Positions 1 to 4,367 of a DNA stretch of 5,180 bases are shown here, in pieces (the first letter of the stretch is position 1; each line of letters opens with the position of its first letter). The stretch is from Candidatus Thorarchaeota archaeon (GTDB lineage: Archaea; Asgardarchaeota; Thorarchaeia; Thorarchaeales; Thorarchaeaceae), in assembly GCA_029855925.1 (NCBI GenBank), contig JAGSHP010000057.1, positions 1 to 5,180 of the forward strand, written 5' to 3'. Under the pieces are notes generated by a model. It searched no databases and had not been told where the DNA came from. It saw only the letters and a program-made list of their open reading frames with translations. Position numbers and translations under genes: made by a program.

Positions 1-46
1 ATATTACTCATTGCGTCTTTCATAGCCAGTTCACTTTCAGACCGAG

Positions 47-58
47 TCTTTTATAACG
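47..58 (+). promoter_or_regulatory. TATA box for the EMC6-like gene
   Basis: The sequence TTTTATAA at 49-56 matches an archaeal TATA element. It lies about 48 bases upstream of the ATG at 101. With the usual 25-27 base distance from TATA centre to transcription start, initiation would fall near 78-80 and leave a leader of about 20 bases, enough for the GGTGA ribosome binding site at 91-95. The element is nearly symmetric and could also drive transcription leftward off the window edge. Position and composition are seen; promoter activity is inferred. Confidence 0.55.
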
Positions 59-100
59 TGCTCGATTGATGCCGTACCTGAATTTCGATTGGTGAAGACT

Positions 101-463
101 ATGGAGCCACTCAAGCGCCTCTTCAAAGCAATATTCAAGAGATGGCAAGACAAGCCAAAGGACCAATCATTCTATGTTAAGATGTTCTTTGCAGTCATCA
201 GCTCGATTGTGTGTGGGGCTTATGGTACAGCCTTTGCTGGAATTCGTGGGGTGATGTTTGGTTTTCTTGTCTATGTGCTGTCGCTCTATGTCATAGTCTA
301 TCTTCTTGATATTAGTCCCGAGGATCTTGGTGGTCGCACCAACCTAGTCAAGGACGGGATATTTTCGTATCTCTTGCTATGGCTATTACTGTGGACACTC
401 ATCTATGGATTTGTTGCACCTATCACAATCTACAATCCGCTCTCAATGCTCTCCCTGTCTTAA
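101..463 (+). CDS. small three-helix membrane protein, EMC6 (Rab5ip)-like
   Basis: Predicted 120-residue integral membrane protein. The N-terminal 27 residues are rich in Lys and Arg, so the N-terminus probably stays in the cytosol. Three hydrophobic segments follow at about residues 28-46, 50-69 and 86-106. The last helix begins after a polar loop containing SPEDLGGRTN and reads SYLLLWLLLWTLIYGF. From memory this resembles the final helix of eukaryotic EMC6, which has an aromatic-rich TYVLFWTFLYG stretch, and the size and spacing of all three helices fit as well. EMC6 is a core subunit of the ER membrane protein complex and partners the Oxa1-type insertase EMC3; an archaeal version would be expected to help insert membrane proteins. 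ATG 101 is chosen because GGTGA (91-95) sits 5 bases before it; TTG 89 and GTG 92 are in frame but would overlap that site. No partner gene is nearby. The family call is moderate; the membrane topology is firm. Confidence 0.6.
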   Translation: MEPLKRLFKAIFKRWQDKPKDQSFYVKMFFAVISSIVCGAYGTAFAGIRGVMFGFLVYVLSLYVIVYLLDISPEDLGGRTNLVKDGIFSYLLLWLLLWTLIYGFVAPITIYNPLSMLSLS

Positions 464-496
464 TATTGTAATATTCACAATTCCCAGCACCTACCT

Positions 497-528
497 TGCG
501 AATCACGCAATCCTTAATAGGATTCGCA
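497..528. promoter_or_regulatory. inverted-repeat operator over the lrp promoter
   Basis: Three related half-sites are packed here. TGCGAATC (497-504) is a perfect 8-base inverted match to GATTCGCA (521-528). A second dyad, AATCCT (509-514) with AGGATT (519-524), surrounds TAAT. GCAATCC (508-513 plus neighbour) resembles the first half-site in direct orientation. The central CTTAATAG is the best TATA candidate for the downstream gene: initiation about 26 bases on, near 543, would give a 30-base leader before ATG 573. Archaeal Lrp proteins often bind dyads at their own promoter as autoregulators, so the simplest reading is a self-binding operator that blocks TBP/TFB. The repeats are seen; the binding protein is inferred. 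Confidence 0.5.
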
Positions 529-572
529 GGCTCACATAGCCCAACTATCTTCTCTCACTGGAAGTATCCGAC

Positions 573-1061
573 ATGGATGAGCTGGACAAACGGATAATTC
601 GCATACTACAACGAGACGCTCGTCTTCCCTTTACACAGATTGCCAAAGAACTCAATCAACCTGATACCACAATCCACTTTCGTACCCGCAGACTATTGAA
701 GACCGGGGTCATCTCTCGATTCAGTGCGCTTGTCAATCCACATGCACTTGGTCTGACCTCATCTGCTCTTCTGAAGATCCAGATTGGCGGTCACATCCTA
801 CCTGAGATCAGTGCAAGTCGAACGCAGAGTTTTGCTGAAGAACTCAGCCAAGATGCCAATTTCCTGTGGGTTGCAGTGAGCGAAGAGCCAATGACCATTT
901 ATGCCGTTATGCTGGCCGAGAATGAAGAGTCGCTCAGTGAGCAGGTCGAGTCCCTGCGTAAGCGCCCCGATATATCAAATATCAGCATGACCCCACTCGG
1001 CATCCACCTCAAGGGTCTTGAACTAACTGGGCATGGCATGGCAGAGGGTGATGACACTTGA
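573..1061 (+). CDS. Lrp/AsnC family transcriptional regulator
   Basis: A 162-residue DNA-binding regulator of the feast/famine (Lrp/AsnC) family, close to the family's usual length. Residues 1-55 form the winged helix-turn-helix: the opening MDELDKRIIRILQRDAR is characteristic, and TQIAKELNQPDTTIHFRTRRL at about 21-41 is the turn and recognition helix, followed by KTGVI. Residues from about 64 to 148 fit the alpha/beta RAM (ligand-binding, oligomerisation) domain, with FLWVAVSEEPMTIYAVM as its central strands. The effector, typically an amino acid, cannot be read from sequence. ATG 573 is preceded by GGAAG (560-564) at 8 bases. The stop codon overlaps the start of the KaiC-like gene by three bases, so the two are almost certainly cotranscribed and translationally coupled. 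Inverted repeats over the promoter suggest autoregulation. Confidence 0.92.
   Translation: MDELDKRIIRILQRDARLPFTQIAKELNQPDTTIHFRTRRLLKTGVISRFSALVNPHALGLTSSALLKIQIGGHILPEISASRTQSFAEELSQDANFLWVAVSEEPMTIYAVMLAENEESLSEQVESLRKRPDISNISMTPLGIHLKGLELTGHGMAEGDDT
1047..1061 (+). promoter_or_regulatory. Shine-Dalgarno and TTGA stop-start overlap coupling lrp to the KaiC-like gene
   Basis: GGTGAT at 1047-1052 matches the archaeal anti-Shine-Dalgarno complement and sits 5 bases before TTG 1058. The TGA stop of the regulator (1059-1061) shares two bases with that TTG, giving a TTGA junction. This decides the start: the encoded N-terminus then begins directly at the conserved TGIPGFDDIIDGG segment, and no earlier in-frame start is needed. 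The arrangement points to ribosome reinitiation from the upstream gene. Confidence 0.8.
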
Positions 1062-1777
1062 CCCGGGTCAGAACAGGAATTCCTGGTTTTGATGACATCA
1101 TTGATGGTGGTCTGGTCCCGACCAGCACTACAATGGTCGTCGGGCCGAGTGGTTCTGGTAAATCCATATTTGGGCTACAGTACCTCTATGCGGGGGCTAC
1201 CCAGTATGATGAGCCTGGCATACTGGTGACCCTTGAAACTCGTCCTGCAGAGATTCGCCGGATTGCGACAAGCTTTGGCTGGGACATTGAACTAGCAGAG
1301 GCGAGTAAGACACTTGTTCTAATCGATGCCGCATCGAGTAAGGCAGGGCTGCCAACATCTGAAAAACACGCTCTCCGTCGTGGATTTGACCTGGCCAATC
1401 TTGCCGAAGAGATCTACCACACCGTTGAAGAGATCAACGCAAAACGCTTGGTCATCGATAGCCTGCATGGGCTGGGCCTACGTTTCAGTGATCCATATGA
1501 AATCAGGAGCGAAATCTTCAGACTCAGTGCACTATTGAACGAACTGGGACTGACATCTCTCTTCATTTATGAGTCTGGTCTCTCCGACTCACTTGAGCTT
1601 GTTACTTCCGGTCACTTTATTCCCCAAGGGCTTGTACTTTTCCGAGTCCATGATGATGGTGGGTCCTTCAACAGAAGTCTGATTGTGTGGAAGTTACAGT
1701 ACTCCTCCCACTCAATGAACTGGCACAGATTCTTCATAGATGAGAACGGTTTTCATGTTGACGCATCAAAGAGGTGA
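1058..1777 (+). CDS. single-domain KaiC-like RecA-superfamily ATPase
   Basis: A 239-residue cytosolic P-loop ATPase of the KaiC/RadA-like group. The N-terminal RTGIPGFDDIIDGGL (5-19) is the hallmark family opening. Walker A is GPSGSGKS at 29-36 and Walker B is RLVIDS at 130-135 with Asp134. The strand that normally ends in two catalytic glutamates reads VTLETRP, so Glu60 is present but the second position is Thr61. There is one ATPase domain (about 5-225) and no second copy, unlike clock KaiC. Such single-domain proteins are common in archaea and have been proposed to act as signalling hubs, often encoded beside regulators. Overlap with the Lrp gene suggests the two products act in one pathway. 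The substrate and partner are unknown; recombinase function is unlikely because RadA-specific regions are absent. The gene ends 29 bases from a convergent gene. Confidence 0.88.
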   Translation: MTRVRTGIPGFDDIIDGGLVPTSTTMVVGPSGSGKSIFGLQYLYAGATQYDEPGILVTLETRPAEIRRIATSFGWDIELAEASKTLVLIDAASSKAGLPTSEKHALRRGFDLANLAEEIYHTVEEINAKRLVIDSLHGLGLRFSDPYEIRSEIFRLSALLNELGLTSLFIYESGLSDSLELVTSGHFIPQGLVLFRVHDDGGSFNRSLIVWKLQYSSHSMNWHRFFIDENGFHVDASKR

Positions 1778-1806
1778 GTACAGCGCATCTCTCCCATCCG
1801 GATAGC

Positions 1807-2313
1807 TCATGCAATGACTAGTGCCACAAACGAAGTCAGCTGGATGACCAAGTATGCAAGTAGGATGAAGAGGATCAATGGAGTAGTTCTCCCACTATCG
1901 GACTTGGGCTTCAAGTAGCGCACGTACATCAGTGAGAAAAACAGTGTCAGAATGACCAAGCCTCCAGTCCCAATCAGGCTCTCAATGACAACGTCTTCTA
2001 ATCCCACGAATTCTAGACCGGGGCTGCAGATAGCCACAATGATGAATGTCTTGACGTCCCCTCCCCCCAAGGACCCAATTCTATAGAGTCCTAGAGAAAG
2101 TGATAGAATCACAACAAGTCCCATGAGGTGGAGCACAAGTTCGTCCGAAAGATGACCTGTCAGGCCGGTAATCACGACACCCGCAACAACGTACAATGCC
2201 GAATATCTGTTTGATACACGCCTCCCCTTCAAATCGAGTACACTGAAGTGAGTCAGAACCCACAGCACGGCAATTGATGCTATGACATGCGAATACGATA
2301 ATTCCACAATCAA
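1807..2313 (-). CDS. A24 family prepilin peptidase (archaeal FlaK/PibD type)
   Basis: A 168-residue membrane-embedded aspartic protease that would cut the class III signal peptides of archaellins and pilins on the cytosolic face. Both catalytic aspartates are visible: Asp27 in LDLKGRRVSNRY after the first helix, and Asp86 in the GGGDVK motif (83-88). Their spacing is close to that of characterised archaeal enzymes. Hydrophobic segments lie at about 9-25, 38-53, 59-78, 88-97, 104-125 and 145-167, consistent with six helices. It is shorter than many relatives and lacks the N-terminal methyltransferase domain of bacterial PilD. The start is TTG at 2313-2311, with GGGG 9 bases upstream; GTG at 2307-2305 is an alternative two residues later. 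No archaellin, pilin or secretion ATPase gene is in view, so substrates may be encoded elsewhere. The function is well supported; the exact substrate class is not. Confidence 0.85.
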   Translation of the reverse strand: MIVELSYSHVIASIAVLWVLTHFSVLDLKGRRVSNRYSALYVVAGVVITGLTGHLSDELVLHLMGLVVILSLSLGLYRIGSLGGGDVKTFIIVAICSPGLEFVGLEDVVIESLIGTGGLVILTLFFSLMYVRYLKPKSDSGRTTPLILFILLAYLVIQLTSFVALVIA

Positions 2314-2366
2314 GATGTTGTGCCCCGCTTGGCATTCGTTGTTTTTCTGTACCTTCTAATGTCGCC

Positions 2367-2428
2367 GTGCCTTAATAGTTCCCTCAATGATTGGAACCGT
2401 ACAGCAAGACAGATTAGGCACATTAATC
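2367..2428. promoter_or_regulatory. divergent promoter region between the prepilin peptidase and fumarase genes
   Basis: The 174-base gap 2314-2487 separates two divergent genes and shows no coding potential. For the leftward gene, CTATTAAGG read on the minus strand (2378-2370) could be a TATA box, giving a leader of about 34 bases. For the rightward gene, ATTAATCG at 2422-2429 is a weak TATA candidate, giving a leader of about 35 bases. The two are framed by an imperfect inverted repeat: GTGCCTTAAT (2367-2376) and ATTAGGCAC (2413-2421), which pair with one bulged base. A shorter GTTCC/GGAAC pair lies inside (2378-2382, 2393-2397). The repeats are seen; promoter and operator roles are inferred and modest in confidence. 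Confidence 0.35.
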
Positions 2429-2474
2429 GCTTCTAGTGTATGAATGGGAGCGAAACGCCCCTATTTTGATTGCA

Positions 2475-2484
2475 GAGGCTGATC
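2475..2484 (+). promoter_or_regulatory. ribosome binding site setting the fumarase alpha start
   Basis: GAGGCTGATC closely matches the ideal GGAGGTGATC. Its GAGG core lies 9 bases before ATG 2488. An in-frame TTG at 2470 would give six extra residues but would place this site inside the coding region and has no comparable site of its own, so ATG 2488 is preferred. Confidence 0.7.
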
Positions 2485-2487
2485 ATA

Positions 2488-3375
2488 ATGAAGGACCCTG
2501 CTCAAGTCATACAAGATACAACAGTTCGTCTGCTGCGCAAAGCGGCAACAGTCCTTCCGGCTGATGTCGAGAAGGCTCTGCGTGCCGCCTACGAACGAGA
2601 AACAAACGCGACCGCCAAGACGCAGTTGGAGGCCATTGTGAAAAACATCGGAATAGCTCGTGAAGGGATTCCGATGTGCCAGGACACTGGAATCATGATA
2701 TTTTATGTGAAGGTCGGGGAGAAATTTCCTTTCATGGGCATGATTCGAGATGCCCTGACGAAAGCTGTAGTTCAGGCCACGGCTGAGATTCCTCTTAGAC
2801 CCAATGCCGTGAATCCCATCGTTGGAGGAAATTCCGGTGATAATACTGGTAAGAAGATTCCTTGGATCAATTGGGAGATAGTCCCGGGTGATTCTTTGGA
2901 GATTACCGCCTTTCCAAAGGGCGGCGGTAGCGAGAACGTTTCGATAGTGGGGATGTTGAAACCCGGTGTGGGTCTGACGGGTGTCAAGAAGCTGGTTGTT
3001 GATAATGCGTTGAGCTACATGGGTAAGGCTTGTGCACCCAACATAATCGGAGTTGGTATTGGTGGTGGGGCTGATATTGCCATCAAGATTGCAAAACAAC
3101 AACTATTGCGCCCATTGGACGATCACCATCCTGAACCTGAGGTCGCCGAGATTGAAAAGGAGATATTTGAGGCGATTAATGCCACAGGAATCGGTCCCAT
3201 GGGCCTCGGTGGTGACACAACCGTATTGGCTGTAAAGGTTGATTATGCAATGCGACACCCTGCAAGTCTGCCCGTTGGAGTTGCAGTGCAGTGTTGGGCT
3301 GCAAGACGTAGTACAGCCATCATCACAAAGGACCTTTCTGTCCAATATGTTACACATCCAGTGGAGGAAAAGTAA
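2488..3375 (+). CDS. class I fumarate hydratase, alpha (N-terminal) subunit
   Basis: A 295-residue subunit of the [4Fe-4S] fumarase that interconverts fumarate and L-malate in the citric acid cycle. Three cysteines in the expected contexts should hold the cluster: Cys64 in PMCQDTG, Cys182 in GKACAPNIIGVGIGGGAD and Cys269 in VAVQCWAARR. Asp66, two residues after the first cysteine, matches a catalytic aspartate known in single-chain relatives. Other conserved stretches are RPNAVNP (104-110) and IGPMGLGGDTTVLAVK (235-250). The length fits split archaeal and bacterial fumarase alpha subunits. The stop TAA directly abuts the ATG of the beta subunit, so they form one operon and one enzyme. Split L(+)-tartrate dehydratase is a close relative and cannot be excluded from motifs alone, but the fumarate/succinate flavoprotein nearby favours fumarase. 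The cluster implies oxygen sensitivity. Confidence 0.9.
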   Translation: MKDPAQVIQDTTVRLLRKAATVLPADVEKALRAAYERETNATAKTQLEAIVKNIGIAREGIPMCQDTGIMIFYVKVGEKFPFMGMIRDALTKAVVQATAEIPLRPNAVNPIVGGNSGDNTGKKIPWINWEIVPGDSLEITAFPKGGGSENVSIVGMLKPGVGLTGVKKLVVDNALSYMGKACAPNIIGVGIGGGADIAIKIAKQQLLRPLDDHHPEPEVAEIEKEIFEAINATGIGPMGLGGDTTVLAVKVDYAMRHPASLPVGVAVQCWAARRSTAIITKDLSVQYVTHPVEEK

Positions 3376-3378
3376 ATG
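3363..3378 (+). promoter_or_regulatory. Shine-Dalgarno at the abutting alpha/beta fumarase junction
   Basis: A full GGAGG (3363-3367) within the last codons of the alpha gene lies 8 bases before ATG 3376. The alpha stop TAA (3373-3375) touches that ATG with no spacer. This fixes the beta start and suggests balanced synthesis of the two subunits. Confidence 0.8.
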
Positions 3379-3984
3379 ACCGAGTACCATCTCACAACAC
3401 CTATTTCCGAAGAAGACGCTCGCAAGCTCAAGGTTGGCGATATTGTCTACGTTTCAGGTGAACATGTCTATACCGCACGAGATGAGGCCCATCAGCGAGC
3501 TCTAGAGCTATTTGAGAAGGGAGAACGACCTCCTGTTGATTTTGAGGGAAGTGTGGTCTATCACGTCGGTCCCGTTGCATGGCAGAAGAATGGCAAATGG
3601 CAAATTGTGTCCGCCGGCCCTACAACGAGCATTCGTATGGAACTATTCGAAGATGAGTTCCTACGCAAGTACAAGGCCCGCATCATCATTGGTAAAGGTG
3701 GTATGGGATCCAAGACACTTGCAGCTCTCAAAGAGGTAGGTGCAGTCTATTGCAGCTTCACTGGCGGATGCGGAGCCTTGGCAGCTAAAGGTCTCAAAGA
3801 GGTCCGTGCATACGAATGGCAGGATCTCGGGATGCCTGAGGCACTCTGGGTGATCACCGCAGAAAACTTCGGTCCGCTACTTGTCACGATGGACTCTCAT
3901 GGTAATAGTCTACATGATGAAATGGACAAGAAGGTGGCTGCTAGGAAAGCCGAGGTCTATGCCAAAATTGGTGTTCAAGTCTAA
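3376..3984 (+). CDS. class I fumarate hydratase, beta (C-terminal) subunit
   Basis: A 202-residue partner of the upstream alpha subunit; in single-chain class I fumarases this is the C-terminal half, which supplies substrate-binding residues to the shared active site. Visible motifs are TARDEAHQR (33-41), GPTTSIRM (81-88), IIIGKGGM (103-110) and GGCGALAA (130-137). Arg35, Thr83, Arg87 and Lys107 sit where active-site residues are placed in characterised relatives, with the Thr-Arg-Lys spacing preserved. The C-terminal part contains GMPEALWVITAENFGPLLV (about 154-172), followed by a polar segment (174-180) typical of the family. The length is normal and no residue of note is missing. The gene is followed after 14 bases by a terminator hairpin, closing the fumarase operon. 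As with alpha, tartrate dehydratase is the main alternative. Confidence 0.9.
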   Translation: MTEYHLTTPISEEDARKLKVGDIVYVSGEHVYTARDEAHQRALELFEKGERPPVDFEGSVVYHVGPVAWQKNGKWQIVSAGPTTSIRMELFEDEFLRKYKARIIIGKGGMGSKTLAALKEVGAVYCSFTGGCGALAAKGLKEVRAYEWQDLGMPEALWVITAENFGPLLVTMDSHGNSLHDEMDKKVAARKAEVYAKIGVQV

Positions 3985-3998
3985 CTCTCTTTTCGTCT

Positions 3999-4032
3999 CT
4001 GGCAGGGACTCCCTGCCAGGTCTTCCTTCTTT
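3999..4032 (+). terminator. hairpin terminator after the fumarase operon
   Basis: CTGGCAGGG (3999-4007) and CCCTGCCAG (4011-4019) form a perfect 9-base stem with a three-base loop, extendable by one G-U pair. The plus strand then reads TCTTCCTTCTTT, a pyrimidine-rich tail suited to termination on this strand. It lies midway between the fumarase beta stop (3984) and the stop of a convergent small gene (4031), so it may insulate both. A stable stem is not strictly required for archaeal termination, so its exact role is inferred. Confidence 0.65.
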
Positions 4033-4132
4033 AGGAACCTAGTGCTGTAGGCGCCTGAATGGTTAGCCCAATGAACAATACCACTATCAATACTATAATA
4101 GCAAGTCCCAGTAAGACATCTCCTATCTTCAG
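4031..4132 (-). CDS. possible 33-residue single-helix membrane protein, CTG start
   Basis: A short minus-strand reading frame encodes a short polar N-terminus (residues 2-5, KIGD), one clear membrane helix (VLLGLAIIVLIVVLFIGLTI, residues 6-25) and a brief polar tail ending PTALGS. No ATG, GTG or TTG is available at a sensible position, but GAGGGGAT (4144-4137), a near-ideal Shine-Dalgarno, has its GAGG core 8 bases before a CTG. In-frame stops lie upstream, so a longer protein is unlikely. The frame ends 46 bases from the convergent fumarase gene, with the terminator hairpin between them, as expected for a real gene. I do not recognise a family; it could be a small subunit or modulator of a membrane complex. 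The hydrophobic pattern is seen; expression and the CTG start are inferred. Confidence 0.42.
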   Translation of the reverse strand: MKIGDVLLGLAIIVLIVVLFIGLTIQAPTALGS

Positions 4133-4223
4133 AACTATCCCCTCATGGAATGGCGTTGCTTGTGTTATACAGGTATCATCTTATGAATTTAGTCTTTGTT
4201 CATACAAGTGTCCGCATGTACTA

Positions 4224-4237
4224 GTTTGGCGCCAAAC
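4224..4237. repeat. perfect 14-base palindrome GTTTGGCGCCAAAC
   Basis: Both halves are exact reverse complements with no spacer. A looser pair, CGCAT (4213-4217) and ATGCG (4239-4243), flanks it. It lies about 70 bases upstream of the likely TATA box of the flavoprotein gene and about 90 bases upstream of the start of the small leftward gene. This is a natural place for an activator or a shared operator. A dimeric regulator site is the simplest reading; the protein is unknown. Confidence 0.5.
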
Positions 4238-4301
4238 AATGCGCACCTGATGAATGCAACAAACCTCCGATGCGGTTGTGCTGATATCATGCACAGTAAC
4301 A

Positions 4302-4310
4302 ACTTTAAAC
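4302..4310 (+). promoter_or_regulatory. TATA box for the flavoprotein gene
   Basis: ACTTTAAAC at 4302-4310 is a good TATA-like element about 60 bases before TTG 4368. Initiation near 4332 would give a leader of about 36 bases containing the hairpin at 4334-4356 and the GGAGG site. Activity is inferred from position and composition. Confidence 0.5.
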
Positions 4311-4333
4311 CCGATGAAGTTGCGGGGGGACAT

Positions 4334-4360
4334 CGATTGACTAATAGATTCAATCGGAGG
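4334..4360 (+). promoter_or_regulatory. leader hairpin abutting the flavoprotein Shine-Dalgarno
   Basis: CGATTGA (4334-4340) and TCAATCG (4350-4356) are perfect 7-base inverted repeats around a nine-base loop. The last base of the right arm is also the first G of GGAGG (4356-4360), which lies 7 bases before TTG 4368. If the transcript starts near 4332, this would be a hairpin at its very 5' end, next to the ribosome binding site. It could limit ribosome access, stabilise the message, or be a DNA operator downstream of the promoter. The GGAGG with ideal spacing also fixes the TTG start. Confidence 0.5.
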
Positions 4361-4367
4361 ACTGCAG

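Larger units (their letters stand above)
4133..4367. other. divergent control region before the flavoprotein gene
   Basis: These 235 bases hold no convincing gene. In order they carry the leftward leader of the small membrane gene (with a TATA-like TTCATAAG on the minus strand near 4187-4180), a perfect palindrome at 4224-4237, a rightward TATA box near 4303-4309, and a leader hairpin at 4334-4356 next to the flavoprotein ribosome binding site. Short open frames crossing the region on both strands have no matching start signals and ill-fitting composition. Confidence 0.5.

Noticed and set aside
1..23. Possible start of a leftward gene (ATG at 23-21 on the minus strand) sharing the TATA element at 49-56
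   Set aside because: Only seven codons are visible, and the ribosome binding site is poor; the symmetric TATA box alone is not enough.
462..475. AT-rich repeat AATATT-GT-AATATT just after the EMC6-like gene
   Set aside because: It is short, low in complexity and without a thymine tract; a terminator role cannot be supported.
1796..1803. ATCCGGAT palindrome in the convergent gap between the KaiC-like and peptidase genes
   Set aside because: Eight-base palindromes are expected many times by chance in 5 kb, and it has no loop or tail for a terminator.
2461..3102. Long open frame antisense to the fumarase alpha gene
   Set aside because: It is a shadow of a well-conserved gene, with composition unlike a real protein and no start signals.
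4247..4284. Box C-like CTGATGA followed by a CTGA box, hinting at a C/D guide RNA
   Set aside because: The first box C base does not fit, the second pair of boxes is absent, and the spacing is wrong for an archaeal C/D RNA.
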